Origin: Rathayibacter rathayi
Lineage (GTDB): Bacteria; Actinomycetota; Actinomycetes; Actinomycetales; Microbacteriaceae
Length of the DNA stretch: 64,000 nt
Reading direction: 5' to 3'
NCBI RefSeq assembly: GCF_004011095.1
Contig: NZ_CP028129.1
Span: forward strand, 372,001-436,000
The notes below the pieces were generated by a model, which was given only the letters and a program-made list of their open reading frames with translations, was not told the origin of the DNA and made no database searches. The position numbers and the translations under genes are program-made. How positions within the stretch are numbered: position 1 is the stretch's first letter; each line of letters starts with the position of its first letter. This document shows, one piece after another, positions 30,713 through 41,259 of this stretch.

Positions 30713-31753
30713 ATGCCCGCGCGCTTGTCCCCGCTCGTCATCGGCCACCGAGGCGCGAGCGGTTACCGCCCCGAGCACACCCGCTCCGCATACGAGCTGG
30801 CTGTTGCGCTCGGCGCCGACGCGCTCGAGCCCGATCTTGTGGCCACTCGCGACGGCGTCCTGGTCCTCCGGCACGAGAACGAGATTTCGGGCACGACCGA
30901 TGTGGAGCGGCGCCCCGAGTTCGCCTCGCGGCGCACCACCAAGCGGATCGACGGCCGTGAGATCACCGGCTGGTTCACCGAGGACTTCACCTGGGACGAG
31001 CTCTCGGTGCTCCGCGCCCGCGAGCGGCTGCCTTCGGCACGCCCCTCCAGCGCCACCTTCGACGGGCAGTTCCCCCTGCTGCGCTTCAGCGAGCTGCTGG
31101 CGCTGCTGGATCGGGCGGCGCAGGACGAGCCGCTCGCGCCGCCGGGGCTCGTCGCCGAGATTAAGCATGCGACCTACTTCGCGGCGATCGGACTGCCGCT
31201 GGACGTGCTGCTGCGCGAGGAACTCTCCGCTGCCGGCTGGGGTCCGCGTGACCCGCGGCTGACGATCGAGAGCTTCGAGAAGACCGTTCTGGAGCGGCTC
31301 GCGGTGAGCGGAGTTGGCGCTCGCCGCGTCTACCTGCTCGAGTCGCGGGGAGCCCCGCCGGACCTAGTCGCCGCTCACGGCGCCGCCGCGACCCCCTACT
31401 CCGCCTTCACCACGCCGGCTGGGCTGCGCAATCTCGTCGGTGTCGTCGACGGAATCAGCGTCGACAAGAAGATGCTTCTCTCCCGCGACGCGGCCGGACG
31501 GGCCATCGGGGCGGGCCCACTGGTCGCGGACGCCCACGACGCCGGGCTCGAGGTCTACTGCTGGACCCTGCGCGCCGAGAACCGCTTCCTCGAGAAGGTG
31601 CACCGCCGCGGGAAGGACCCGGCGGAGTACGGCGCCTGGCGGGAGGAGTTCGCGATGATCCTCCGCTGCGGAGTCGACGGCGTCTTCGCCGATCAGCCCG
31701 ACTTGGCGATCGAGGCGCGAGCCGCAGAGTTGGAGCGCCGGCACCGCCGCTGA
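30713..31753 (+). CDS. Glycerophosphodiester phosphodiesterase family protein
   Basis: This 346-aa TIM-barrel enzyme hydrolyses glycerophosphodiesters to glycerol 3-phosphate and an alcohol. Catalytic elements are VIGHRGASGYRPEHTRSAYE (HR of the active site, Glu metal ligand), LEPDLVATRDGVLVLRHENE (second Glu/Asp and His), and a late Lys/Glu in VAEIKHATYF. The C-terminal barrel strand is EVYCWTLRAENRFL. There is no signal peptide, so it is probably cytoplasmic. It stands alone on the plus strand after a short divergent gap. Confidence 0.9.
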   Translation: MPARLSPLVIGHRGASGYRPEHTRSAYELAVALGADALEPDLVATRDGVLVLRHENEISGTTDVERRPEFASRRTTKRIDGREITGWFTEDFTWDELSVLRARERLPSARPSSATFDGQFPLLRFSELLALLDRAAQDEPLAPPGLVAEIKHATYFAAIGLPLDVLLREELSAAGWGPRDPRLTIESFEKTVLERLAVSGVGARRVYLLESRGAPPDLVAAHGAAATPYSAFTTPAGLRNLVGVVDGISVDKKMLLSRDAAGRAIGAGPLVADAHDAGLEVYCWTLRAENRFLEKVHRRGKDPAEYGAWREEFAMILRCGVDGVFADQPDLAIEARAAELERRHRR

Positions 31754-31865
31754 GCGCACCCGAGGCGTGGATCGCTGGCCCTCCGGCGCGTGCCGGGCGG
31801 ACGCGGAGGCTGCGCTGGCATCATCGGGACACTCTGGCCGCAACCCCCGTTCGAGAGGAGGGCCC

Positions 31866-32749
31866 GTGTCCACCCGCGACCGCATCACCCGCCGCTGGAT
31901 CACCACCGGCGTCCTCGCCGCGATCGGTGTCGCCGCCGTGTACTGGCTCGCCGTCCTCACGCCGCAGGGCCAGGGCGTAGAGAACTCGGGGCTCCGCGGA
32001 GCCGATCTCGTGTTCGGCCGGGCCGCCGGCACCGCGGCGGGAACCCTCGCCGACGTCACTCCGCTCTCGATGGTCGTCGGCGCGCTGCTCGCTGCGGCGA
32101 TCGCGCTGATCCGTCGGCGGCCCGCGCTGGCCGTCGCGTCCGTCGGCTCCATCGTGGTCACCGCCGGACTCACACAGCTGCTGAAGAACGTGGTGCTCGA
32201 CCGGCCCGAGCTGGTCGACACCGACTCCTGGTACACCGGCGGCAGCTTCCCCAGCGGGCACACCGCAGCGGCGGTCTCGGTCGTCTTCGCCCTGGCGATG
32301 GTCGTGCCCGGGCGAGCGCGCACCGTCGTGCTCTCGCTGGGCGGAGCGGTCGTGGTGCTGGTCGGCAATGTGACGATGGCCGCATCCTGGCATCGAGCGA
32401 GCGATGTCCTGGGGCCGACCTCGTCGCGCTGGTGTCCGCCTCCGCGGCCTGCGCCTGGCTGACGACGCGTGCTCAAGTGGGCCGAGCGCCGCGCAAGCAC
32501 CCGCGACGCGGCGTGAACCGGTTGCTCCTGGCGTGCGCGGTGGTCGTGGTGGTGCTGCTCGCGGCGCTCGCCGTACAGGGCATTCAGTACTACCCGGACG
32601 ACACGAAGGACCTCGCCGCCTTCGCCCTGCTCCAGCTGCTGGCGGTATCGACTTCGACTCTTGCCGTGCTCGGCTTCTCGCTCGCCTGGCGCGGCCTGGA
32701 TGTCGGCGGGGCGCTCACCTCGTCCGTGCCGCGGCCGCGGAGCGCCTGA
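31866..32749 (+). CDS. PAP2 family phosphatase, with apparent frameshift
   Basis: The N-terminal frame (GTG 31866) encodes a PAP2 membrane phosphatase: LLKNVVLDRPELVDTDSWYT (KxxxxxxRP), GGSFPSGHTAAAVSVVFALA (PSGH), and ASWHRASDVLG (SWHRxxD). The frame then breaks and the expected continuation (ADLVALVSASAACAWLTTRA and two more membrane segments to 32749) is in another frame. The break is at a G4 run, 32411-32414; one missing G restores ~294 residues. It would dephosphorylate a lipid phosphate at the membrane surface. All catalytic motifs are upstream of the break. A sequencing error is likely. Confidence 0.75.
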
Positions 32750-32791
32750 CCCGGTCCCGGTGTCGGAGGGGCGATCTACACTCGGAGGGAC

Positions 32792-35247
32792 ATGAGCTTT
32801 CTCTTCGATCCGAGCGACTCCCGCGCCACCCCGGTCATCGTCGGTCCCCCGGCGGCCCCGCGGAGGCGCCCACCACCGACCCGGCGCACGAGCAGCTGGT
32901 CGCAGGGCTGAACCCGCAGCAGCGCGAGGCGGTCGAGTACCGCGGGGACGCCCTGCTGATCGTCGCGGGGGCGGGCTCGGGCAAGACCAGCGTGCTGACG
33001 CGGCGCATCGCGAGCCTCCTGGGCAATAGCGAGGCGTGGCCGAGTCAGATCCTCGCGATCACGTTCACCAACAAGGCCGCGGCCGAGATGCGTGAGCGCG
33101 TCGAGAAGCTGGTGGGGCAGAGAGCCGAGGGGATGTGGATTTCGACGTTCCATTCCGCGTGCGTGCGCATTCTGCGCCGCGAGGCCGAGAACTTCGGCAT
33201 GACCGGTTCGTTCACGATCTACGACTCGGGAGATCAGCGGGCGCTGCTCAAGCGCATCGTGAAAGACCTGGAGGCCGACTCGCTCGGGATCACCGTAGCG
33301 AGCGCTTCCGCGAAGATCTCGAAGCTCAAGAACGAGCTGGCCGACGTCGACTCCTACGCGCGGACGGCGAACCTCAGCGACCCGAATGAAGAGATGTTCC
33401 TCCAGGTCTTTCGGGCCTACTCGCGGGCGCTCGAGGGAGCGAACGCCTTCGACTTCGATGACCTGATCGCGCAGACGGTCTACCTCTTCCGGGTTTTTCC
33501 GCAGGTCGCCGCGAAATACCAGCGCCGCTTCCGGCATGTGCTGGTCGATGAGTACCAGGACACGAACCACGCGCAGTACTCGCTGATCCACGAGCTCACC
33601 CGCCCCGTCCCGCCGGCAACCATCTCGGCGGCCCGGTTCGACCGGCCCTACCGCGGACCGGTCACGGCCGACGGCTCCATCCCGGGGGCCTCGCTGACCG
33701 TTGTCGGCGACTCCGACCAGTCGATCTACGCGTTCCGCGGGGCCGACATCCGCAATATCGTCGAGTTCGAGCGCGACTTCCCGGGCTGCCGGGTGATCCT
33801 GCTCGAGCAGAACTACCGCTCGACGCAGAACATTCTCTCGGCCGCGAACGCCGTCATCTCCAACAACTTCGACCGGCGGGCGAAGAACCTGTGGTCCTCC
33901 AGCGGCGACGGGGAAAAGATCGTCGGCTACACCGGGTACTCCGGTCACGATGAGGCGCAGTTCGTCGTCGACGAGATCGCGCGCCTACACGCGGCGGGCA
34001 CGGGCTACGACGAGATCGCGGTCTTCTACCGCACCAACGCCCAGACCCGTGCGCTCGAGGAGATCTTTATCCGCTCGGCACTGCCCTACCGGATCCTCGG
34101 CGGTACCAAGTTCTACGAGCGCGCCGAGATCAAGGACGCGCTGGCGTACCTGATCGCCGTCGCGAATCCGGCCGACGTTCTCGCGTTGCGGCGCATCATG
34201 AACACCCCGAAGCGCGGCATCGGCCCGGCGACCCAGGCGCAGTTGCAGTCGTTCGCCGACACCAACGCGGTGACCCTGCGCGAGGCGATGCGCAACGCCG
34301 GCTCGCTGGGGATGGGCCCGAAGGTGACGAAGGCGATCGTTGACCTTGTGACTCTCCTCGACGAGTGCGCGCTGATGCTCGACCCCGCTCGCGAGGGCGG
34401 CGAGGCGAAGGTGCACGAGGTGCTGACGGCGCTGCTCACTCGCAGCGGCTACCTCGACATGCTCCGTGCGAGCCGCGATCCGCAGGACGAGGCGCGCGCC
34501 GAGAACGTCGACGAGCTGATCGCGGTCACGAAGGAGTTCGCGCGCAACAACCCCGACGGCGGACTGGTCGACTTCCTCACCGAGGTCTCCCTCGTCGCCG
34601 CGGCCGACGACCTCGACGACGACTCCGGCACCGTCTCCCTGATGACGCTGCACACGGCCAAGGGGCTCGAGTACGACGCCGTGTTCCTCACCGGTATCGA
34701 GGAGGACCTCCTGCCGCACCGCATCTCGGCCAACGAGCCGGGCGGCCCGGCGGAGGAGCGGCGGCTGTTCTACGTGGGCATCACCCGCGCCCGCAAGCGG
34801 CTCTACCTCTCGCTCGCGATGACTCGCGCGCAGTACGGCGAGACCTCGGTCGCGATGCCGAGCCGGTTCCTGCAAGAGATCCCCGGCGAGCTGATCCAGT
34901 GGCGGCAGTCGCCGGGCGCGGCGACCTCGCGGGGCGGCACTCAGCCCCGGGCGCTCAATGCGCAACGGCCCGGCTTCGGCCGGTCGCGCTCGAACACGGA
35001 GTTTCGGGAGGCGCTCGCCGCGGCGCCGAAGGCCAAGGGAGACTTCCCCAACCGGATCACCGGCATGGTGCGCGACAACGGCGACCTCGAGCTGATCGCG
35101 GGCGACCGCATCCGGCACACCGACTTCGGCGAGGGGCGCGTGAACGCGGTGACCGGTGAGGGCTCGAAGCGTGTCGCGCATGTGCTCTTCGATCAGGTCG
35201 GGGCGAAGAAGCTACTGATCAAGGTCGCGCCGATTGAGAAGATCTAG
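32792..35247 (+). CDS. pcrA: UvrD/PcrA-type ATP-dependent DNA helicase, with apparent 5' frameshift
   Basis: This SF1A helicase has all motifs: AGAGSGKTSVLTRRI, HVLVDEYQDTNHAQYSL, VVGDSDQSIYAFRGADI, LLEQNYRSTQNILSA, TLHTAKGLEYDAVFLTGIEE and RLFYVGITRARKRLYLSLA. It unwinds DNA in repair and replication-fork handling. The frame containing these motifs lacks a good start. The ATG at 32792 reads MSFLFDPSDSRATPVIVGPP, which matches the usual N-terminus of these proteins but is one base out of frame with the body. A C5 run at 32846-32850 with one missing base would join them into ~818 aa. Because this gene is normally indispensable, sequence error is the likely cause. The C-terminus has the PcrA-type DTDFGEGRV-like tail. 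Confidence 0.9.
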
Positions 35248-35251
35248 CCCG

Positions 35252-35842
35252 GTGGTGGGCGGCACAGCGTCGGCGCGGTTCGCGACGGAGGCGTTCTCGC
35301 CGGCGGTCCTCGCGGTCATCGTGCCGGTTCTGGTCGGCGCGCGAGTCGCGGATCCGCCTCTGCTCGGCATCGCGTGGGGTGCACTGGCGGCCCTCTTCGT
35401 GGGGGCGGTACCCTACCTGATCATCCGTTTGCTGTTGCGCAGCGGGCGGATCCACGGCGACCACCACATACCGGACCGGCGCGAGCGCGCGCTGCCGATC
35501 GGCCTGGCGCTGGTCTCCATCGTGGTCGGGCTGGTGCTTCTCGCTCTGCTCGGCGCTCCCGCGGCGGTGACGACGTTCGGTGTGGTGACGGTGGCCGTGG
35601 TGCTGGCCGTCGGCCTGGTCACTCTCGTGTGGAAGCTGTCCGGTCACGCGGCGGTCGTCGCGACCTGCGCCGTCGTCGTGCTGATCGGCTACGGACCGCT
35701 CTCCCTCCTGATCAGCGTGCCGATCGTGCTCTGGGTGCTCTGGTCGAGGGTGCGCCTCGGCGCGCACACCCCCGCCCAAGTGCTCGCCGGCGCCGCCGTC
35801 GGCACCGTCCTCGCCTGGACCGTCTGGTCCCTCCTCGCCTAA
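35252..35842 (+). CDS. PAP2-like membrane protein
   Basis: This ~196-aa protein has five to six membrane segments and a degenerate PAP2 arrangement: HIPDRRERALPIGLAL, WKLSGHAAVVATCAVV (SGH) and WSRVRLGAHTPAQVLAGA (SR-x5-H with Gln in place of the final Asp). The start is GTG 35252, five bases after the helicase stop, or GTG 35255. It may be a phosphatase with altered activity or a structural relative. It faces the AMP-ligase gene across a GC-rich palindrome. Confidence 0.65.
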   Translation: MVGGTASARFATEAFSPAVLAVIVPVLVGARVADPPLLGIAWGALAALFVGAVPYLIIRLLLRSGRIHGDHHIPDRRERALPIGLALVSIVVGLVLLALLGAPAAVTTFGVVTVAVVLAVGLVTLVWKLSGHAAVVATCAVVVLIGYGPLSLLISVPIVLWVLWSRVRLGAHTPAQVLAGAAVGTVLAWTVWSLLA

Positions 35843-35878
35843 CCCCCGCCCCCCCGCCCCCTCCCCCCGCCCCCCGAG

Positions 35879-35945
35879 CCCCGCGAGATGCCTCTTATGA
35901 AGGCGACACGCCGTGTCGGGCGTACTCAAGTGGCATCTCGCGGGG
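35879..35945. terminator. Bidirectional hairpin between convergent genes
   Basis: CCCCGCGAGATGCC (35879-35892) pairs perfectly with GGCATCTCGCGGGG (35932-35945) around a loop that holds a smaller stem (CGACACGCCGTGTCG). Outside the arms are C-rich and G-rich runs. It lies between the PAP2-like gene and the convergent AMP-dependent ligase and probably terminates both. Confidence 0.7.
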
Positions 35946-35963
35946 AGGGGGGGGCGGGGCTGG

Positions 35964-37562
35964 TTAGTCGGCGTAGCGGGCGACGAGTTCGCGCTTGAGG
36001 ATCTTGCCGCTCGGGCCCAGGGGGAGCGCCTCGACGAACTCGATGCGGCGCGGGAACTTGAAAGCGGCGAGGTGTTCGTTCGCGTGGGCGATCAGCTCTG
36101 CCGCCGTGGCGGTCGCCGACGGGGCGAGGATCACCGCGGCCATCACCTCCTGACCGTGGCGCTCGTCCGGGATGCCGAAGACCGCTGCGTTCTGCACGGC
36201 CGGGTGCCTGATCAGCACCTCCTCGACCTCCCGCGGGTACACGTTGTAGCCGTTGCGGATGATCATGTCCTTCGTCCGGTCCAGGATGCGGACGTAGTCC
36301 TCCTCGTCCTTCGTGCCGAGGTCGCCGGTGCGGAACCAGCCGTCGACGACCGCCTCCGCGGTGGCTACCGGATTACCGAGGTACCCCTTCATCAGGTTGT
36401 GACCACGGACCACGATCTCGCCGAGTTCGCCTCGCGGGAGCAGCTTGATGTGGTCGGCGACGTCGTGCCGGGCGACCTCGACCTCGACGCCCCAGATCGG
36501 TGTGCCGACGGTACCCGCCCGGGGTGGAACTCCGACGTGGTTGAACGTGGCGACCGGGGAGGTTTCGGTGAGCCCGTAGCCCTCGTAGATCTCGACTCCG
36601 AACACCTCGCGGAACCGCTCGATCACCGCGATGGGCAGGGCGGCACCTCCAGAGACCGCGTAGCGCAGCGGCGGCCGGTCCGCGCGCCGAGTCGCCGCGT
36701 CGAGCAGGGCGACGTACATCGTGGGCACGCCCTCGAACACCGTGCAGCCGTGGGCGATCATCGCCTCGAGCGCAGCGTCGCCGTCGAACTTCGGCACCAG
36801 CACGACGGTGGCGGCGGTGCGGAAGGCCGTGTTCATCGCGCAGACCTGCCCGAAGGTGTGGAACAGCGGCAGCGCCCCGAGGACCACGTCGCCGGGGTGT
36901 AGGTCGAAGGTGTTCATCAGCAGCACGTCCGACTGCGAGACGATCGCGAAGTGCGTCCCCTCCGCCCCCTTCGGGCGTCCGGTGGTGCCGCTGGTGTACA
37001 GAATCGTCGCCGTGTCGGAGGGGGAGCGGGGCACGTAGCCGTCGATCGGAGTCGCGGCGGCGGCGAGGTCCTCGAGGCGCGGCAGGGGCGAGTCGTCGCC
37101 GTCGGGCACCATCACGCTGAGCACGGGCACGCCGGCGAGGTCCGCACCGGCGGCGCCCTCGGCGAGCAGAGGAGCCGCGCACACGAGCGCGGCGGCTCCG
37201 GAGTCGCGCAGGACGTAGGCGATCTCGTCGTGCTTGAGCAGTGCGTGCACCGGGACCACCACGGCGCCCAAAGCGAGCACCGCGAAATAGCCGCGCGGAA
37301 AATCCGGGACGTTCGGGATCAGCAGCGCCACGCGGTCGCCCGGGCCGATGCCCTCGGCGCGGAGAGCTCCGGCGTAGGCCCGGGTCTGCCGCCAGAGGGT
37401 CGCGTAGTCGACGGTCTGGCGGCAAACGCGGATCGCGATCGTGTCCGGAGTGCGCCGCGCCGCCTCCGCGAGGATTGCCGCGACGGAGAGGGTGCCGACG
37501 GCGGCGGTCGGCGGTGGGGGAGCGGCGGGGGCCTCGGCCATACGGGGTTCGGTGCTGCTCAT
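35964..37562 (-). CDS. AMP-dependent acyl-CoA synthetase/ligase
   Basis: This 532-aa ANL-superfamily enzyme activates a carboxylic acid, probably a fatty acid, as acyl-AMP and then acyl-CoA. Motifs are the P-loop ATILYTSGTTGRPKGAEGTH, YEGYGLTETSPVATFNH (A5), GWFRTGDLGTKDEEDYVRIL (A7), DRTKDMIIRNGYNVYPREVE (A8) and GPSGKILKRELV (A10) with the catalytic Lys. ATG 37562 was chosen over a farther upstream ATG because GGAG lies five to six bases before it. The neighbours do not define the substrate. Confidence 0.88.
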   Translation of the reverse strand: MSSTEPRMAEAPAAPPPPTAAVGTLSVAAILAEAARRTPDTIAIRVCRQTVDYATLWRQTRAYAGALRAEGIGPGDRVALLIPNVPDFPRGYFAVLALGAVVVPVHALLKHDEIAYVLRDSGAAALVCAAPLLAEGAAGADLAGVPVLSVMVPDGDDSPLPRLEDLAAAATPIDGYVPRSPSDTATILYTSGTTGRPKGAEGTHFAIVSQSDVLLMNTFDLHPGDVVLGALPLFHTFGQVCAMNTAFRTAATVVLVPKFDGDAALEAMIAHGCTVFEGVPTMYVALLDAATRRADRPPLRYAVSGGAALPIAVIERFREVFGVEIYEGYGLTETSPVATFNHVGVPPRAGTVGTPIWGVEVEVARHDVADHIKLLPRGELGEIVVRGHNLMKGYLGNPVATAEAVVDGWFRTGDLGTKDEEDYVRILDRTKDMIIRNGYNVYPREVEEVLIRHPAVQNAAVFGIPDERHGQEVMAAVILAPSATATAAELIAHANEHLAAFKFPRRIEFVEALPLGPSGKILKRELVARYAD

Positions 37563-37775
37563 CGGGGCTCCAGTCGTCGTGACCGCCGCGGCAGTCACCG
37601 GGTGCTCCACCGTAGATCCGCCGGGCGGCCGCGTCGAGCGTTCCGCACGGGATCGTCAGCACGGGTGGGCGGGCCGTGCGCATCCCGGCTCCCGGCGGAA
37701 GGGGGTGCGGCCGGCGAGCGCCGTTACCTACAGTCGGAGTGCCCGGCTCCGGGGGCGAGACGACGGGAGGCGCAG

Positions 37776-38072
37776 ATGCGCGGTGAGGTGACGCTGCACA
37801 CGGACGCCGTCGTGACCGCTCCGTTCGCCCTGGCGGTGATCGCGGAGGCGACCGGCTCCCGCGTGGTCGGGGCACGGACGGCCGACGCGCATGTGCCGCT
37901 CTACAGCGGTCCGACGAGTGCGCGAGTCGAGATCGCGGGCTTCGGGGACAGCGTGCCGATCACCGTGGATGTGCGCGACGAGCGCGGGATCGACGAGGCG
38001 CGAGCGGCGGCGCAGGCGCTCGGGCTGGAACTCGCGGCCTACGCGGGCTGGGAGGTCGTGGCCGCCTTCTGA
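37776..38072 (+). CDS. Small hypothetical protein, 98 aa
   Basis: ATG 37776 has GGGAGG five bases upstream. The protein, MRGEVTLHTDAVVTAPFALA onward, has no membrane segment and ends EAAYAGWEVVAAF-like (AAYAGWEVVAAF). It contains ITVDVRDERGIDEARAAAQA and could be a small alpha/beta protein. No family is recognised. Its last 34 bases overlap the 3' end of the convergent MpaB-family gene. Confidence 0.6.
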   Translation: MRGEVTLHTDAVVTAPFALAVIAEATGSRVVGARTADAHVPLYSGPTSARVEIAGFGDSVPITVDVRDERGIDEARAAAQALGLELAAYAGWEVVAAF

Positions 38073-38833
38073 GCGTCGCGGCGGACCCGGGCGAGGTAGT
38101 AGCGGCTCGGCGCCGTGCGGAAGGCCGCGGGGAGGCGGCGGTAGATGGCGAAGGTGCACCCGAGCGCACGCTCGAACCGCGCCTCCTGCCGGGCGCTCCA
38201 GCGGAAGCCGAACGGCTCGCGCAGCTCGGCGGGCAGTAGCCCGGCCGTCATCAGGCGGAGGTAGGGGCCGAGCGGGCGCAGGTACCAGGCGGCGATGCTC
38301 GGTCCGAGCAGGTCCTGGGCGACGCGGCGGGCGGCCGGCGTGACCTCGAGGCGTCCCAGCTCGCGCTGCCAGTAGGCGTCGAAGGCGGCGCGGGAGTCGG
38401 GCCAAAGCTCCTCGGGCATCTGCAGGGCCGCGCCGACGACGACGGAGCGGCGCACGATGTCGTCCGCCTCCTCCTCGGTGAGCGCGCCGAACGCGCCCTC
38501 GTAGAGCTGCAGCATCGATTGGGTGAGGGTCGCGGCGACCCAGCGCTGCAGCTCCGGATCGAACGCGGTGTAGCCGGGTCCGCGGACGGGCAGGTGCGCT
38601 CGGTTGACCCGGCGGCGGACGGCACGCACGTCCTCCGCGGTGCCGTAGTGCAGGACGTAGAGGTAGGAGAGGGTGCCGTGCAGGCGGTTCGCCGCACGGC
38701 GCACGAAGTCGGAGTGCTCGGCGACCCCCTGGCCGACGGCGGGGTACGCGATCTGGAGCAGGATCGCCCGCGCACCCGCCACCAGGAACACGCCCTCGCG
38801 GAAGACGTCCGGGGTCGGGGAGGCCGATGACAT
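38039..38833 (-). CDS. MpaB-family (DUF2236) oxygenase-like protein
   Basis: This 264-aa protein matches the oxygenase-MpaB/latex-clearing-protein-like family (DUF2236). It has EGVFLVAGARAILLQIAYPA, GVAEHSDFVRRAANRLHGTL and VRRRVNRAHLPVRGPGYTAF, the conserved His region. Related proteins bind haem; the substrate here is unknown. It overlaps the convergent 98-aa gene by 34 bases. About 200 bases without a gene separate it from sucC. Confidence 0.82.
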   Translation of the reverse strand: MSSASPTPDVFREGVFLVAGARAILLQIAYPAVGQGVAEHSDFVRRAANRLHGTLSYLYVLHYGTAEDVRAVRRRVNRAHLPVRGPGYTAFDPELQRWVAATLTQSMLQLYEGAFGALTEEEADDIVRRSVVVGAALQMPEELWPDSRAAFDAYWQRELGRLEVTPAARRVAQDLLGPSIAAWYLRPLGPYLRLMTAGLLPAELREPFGFRWSARQEARFERALGCTFAIYRRLPAAFRTAPSRYYLARVRRDAQKAATTSQPA

Positions 38834-39041
38834 GCGACCACGCTACGCGGCCGCAGCGAACCGGAGCAGCGGCAGAGGTGCTCGGCGGGCGCGCGGCCGA
38901 CGCTGAGCCGCGGTACGGGAAGCGTCCGGCGGGTGCGGAGTAGACTCGGCGCGGCCCAGGGACAGTGCCGAGACTCCGGCGCCGTCCGGGCCACCTCGAA
39001 CTCGAAACGCAAGCGCGCTCGGCGCGGAATGGGAATGCAGC

Positions 39042-40205
39042 GTGGATCTCTTCGAATACCAGGCCCGTGATCTGTTCGAGAAGTACGGCGTCCCCGTACT
39101 CCCGGGCATCGTCGCCGACACGCCGGAGGAGGTGCGCGCCGCAGCGGAGAAGCTGGGCGGCGTCACCGTCGTCAAGGCGCAGGTGAAGATCGGCGGCCGC
39201 GGTAAGGCGGGCGGCGTGAAGGTCGCGAAGACCCCCGAGGACGCTTTCGCCGCGGCGCAGTCGATTCTCGGCCTGGACATCAAGGGCCACGTAGTGAAGC
39301 GCGTCATGGTCGCCGGCGGTGCGCGCATCGACCGCGAGTTCTACTTCTCGGTGCTGCTCGACCGGGCCAACCGCTCCTACCTCTCGCTCACCTCCTACGA
39401 GGGCGGGATGGAGATCGAGCAGCTCGCCGTCGAGCGCCCGGACGCGCTCGCACGCGTCGAGGTCGTCCCCGGCCAGGGCATCGATGCGGCCAAGGCCGAG
39501 GAGATCGCCCGCGCGGCGAAGTTCCCGGAGGAACTGATCGCCAAGGTCGCACCCGTCCTGGTGAAGCTGTACGACGTCTACACCGGCGAGGACGCCACGC
39601 TCGTCGAGGTGAACCCGCTCGTGCTGACCGAGGAGGGCGACATCGTCGCGCTCGACGGCAAGGTCTCGCTCGACGAGAACGCCGGCTTCCGCCACGCCGA
39701 TCACGCCGCGCTCGAGGACAAGGACGCCACCGACCCGCTCGAGGCTAAGGCCAAGGAGAACGACCTCAACTACGTGAAGCTTGACGGCGAGGTCGGGATC
39801 ATCGGCAACGGCGCCGGCCTCGTCATGTCGACCCTCGACGTCGTCGCCTACGCCGGAGAGAAGCACAACGGCGTGAAGCCGGCAAACTTCCTCGACATCG
39901 GCGGCGGAGCCTCCGCCCAGGTGATGGCGAACGGCCTCGACGTGATCCTTGGCGACGAGCAGGTCAAGAGCGTCTTCGTGAACGTCTTCGGTGGCATCAC
40001 CGCGTGCGACGCGGTCGCCAACGGCATCCTCCAGGCGCTCGAGATCCTCGGCGATTCGGCAACGAAGCCGCTCGTCGTCCGCCTGGACGGCAACAAGGTC
40101 GAGGAGGGCCGCGCGATCCTCCAGGCCGCTGCCCACCCCCTCATCACGCTCGCCGCGACGATGGACGAGGGCGCGGACAAGGCCGCCGCACTCGCCGCCG
40201 CGTAA
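39042..40205 (+). CDS. sucC: Succinyl-CoA synthetase beta subunit
   Basis: This 387-aa ATP-grasp subunit works with SucD to convert succinyl-CoA to succinate with nucleotide triphosphate formation. It begins [20 protein letters not shown] from GTG 39042, has [20 protein letters not shown] in the ATP-grasp fold and [20 protein letters not shown] near the C-terminus. A GGAATGG stretch upstream is a weak ribosome site. sucD follows after 34 bases. Confidence 0.95.
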   Translation: MDLFEYQARDLFEKYGVPVLPGIVADTPEEVRAAAEKLGGVTVVKAQVKIGGRGKAGGVKVAKTPEDAFAAAQSILGLDIKGHVVKRVMVAGGARIDREFYFSVLLDRANRSYLSLTSYEGGMEIEQLAVERPDALARVEVVPGQGIDAAKAEEIARAAKFPEELIAKVAPVLVKLYDVYTGEDATLVEVNPLVLTEEGDIVALDGKVSLDENAGFRHADHAALEDKDATDPLEAKAKENDLNYVKLDGEVGIIGNGAGLVMSTLDVVAYAGEKHNGVKPANFLDIGGGASAQVMANGLDVILGDEQVKSVFVNVFGGITACDAVANGILQALEILGDSATKPLVVRLDGNKVEEGRAILQAAAHPLITLAATMDEGADKAAALAAA

Positions 40206-40239
40206 CCGATCCGACGACTCAAGGAATCAGAGAACAAGC

Positions 40240-41127
40240 ATGTCGATCTTCCTCACCAAGGACTCGAAGGTCATCGTCCAGGGCATCACCGGCGGCGAGG
40301 GCACCAAGCACACCGCGCTGATGCTCAAGGCCGGAACGAATGTCGTGGGCGGGGTCAACGCCCGCAAGGCCGGCACCACCGTCACCCACGGCGATGTCGA
40401 GTTCCCCGTCTTCGGCACCGTGAAGGAGGCGATGGCAGCCACCGGCGCCGACGTCTCCATCGCATTCGTCCCGCCCGCCTTCTCGAAGGACGCCGTCATC
40501 GAGGCGATCGACGCCGAGATCGGCCTCCTCGTCGTCATCACCGAGGGCATCCCGGTGCAGGACTCGGCCGAGTTCTGGGCGTACGCGCAGGAGAAGGGCG
40601 GCAAGACCCGGATCATCGGCCCTAACTGCCCCGGCATCATCACGCCGGGCGAGTCGCTCGTGGGCATCACCCCCGCGACGATCACCGGCAAGGGCCCGAT
40701 CGGCCTCGTCTCGAAGTCGGGCACCCTGACCTACCAGATGATGTACGAGCTGCGCGATCTCGGCTTCTCGACCGCCATCGGCATCGGCGGCGACCCGGTC
40801 ATCGGCACGACGCACATCGACGCGCTCGCCGCGTTCGAGGCCGACCCGGAGACGAAGGCGATCGTGATGATCGGCGAGATCGGCGGCGATGCTGAGGAGC
40901 GGGCCGCGGACTTCATCAAGGCGAACGTCACGAAGCCGGTCGTCGGCTACGTCGCGGGCTTCACCGCCCCCGAGGGCAAGACGATGGGCCACGCCGGCGC
41001 GATCGTCTCCGGTTCGGCCGGGACTGCGCAGGCCAAGAAGGAGGCCCTCGAGGCCGCGGGGGTGAAGGTCGGCAAGACGCCGTCCGAGACGGCCGCCCTG
41101 CTCCGCGAGGTCTACGTGGCGCTGTAG
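40240..41127 (+). CDS. sucD: Succinyl-CoA synthetase alpha subunit
   Basis: This 295-aa subunit carries the CoA site and the phosphorylated histidine. It has [40 protein letters not shown] and [20 protein letters not shown] with the active-site His near residue 250. AAGGAATC precedes the ATG. It is the second gene of the sucCD operon and is followed by a hairpin. Confidence 0.95.
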   Translation: MSIFLTKDSKVIVQGITGGEGTKHTALMLKAGTNVVGGVNARKAGTTVTHGDVEFPVFGTVKEAMAATGADVSIAFVPPAFSKDAVIEAIDAEIGLLVVITEGIPVQDSAEFWAYAQEKGGKTRIIGPNCPGIITPGESLVGITPATITGKGPIGLVSKSGTLTYQMMYELRDLGFSTAIGIGGDPVIGTTHIDALAAFEADPETKAIVMIGEIGGDAEERAADFIKANVTKPVVGYVAGFTAPEGKTMGHAGAIVSGSAGTAQAKKEALEAAGVKVGKTPSETAALLREVYVAL

Positions 41128-41168
41128 GCGACCCTCCTCCTCTCGTGAAATGTCGCGAGATACGGCCG

Positions 41169-41210
41169 AACGGACGAGGTCCCCTGCCGCGGCGAGGGAT
41201 CTCGTCCGTT
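41169..41210 (+). terminator. Terminator after sucCD
   Basis: AACGGACGAGGTCCC (41169-41183) pairs with GGGATCTCGTCCGTT (41196-41210) with one mismatch. The second arm is then partly duplicated: a 19-base unit (TCGTCCGTTTCAGCGCGTC) occurs in tandem at 41202-41220 and 41221-41239. Confidence 0.75.
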
Positions 41211-41259
41211 TCAGCGCGTCTCGTCCGTTTCAGCGCGTCTCGCTGCCGAGCCTCCGATA

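Noticed and set aside
35964..37610. Upstream ATG start at 37610 for the AMP ligase
   Set aside because: The extra residues are low-complexity, and the ATG at 37562 has a GGAG site at good spacing.
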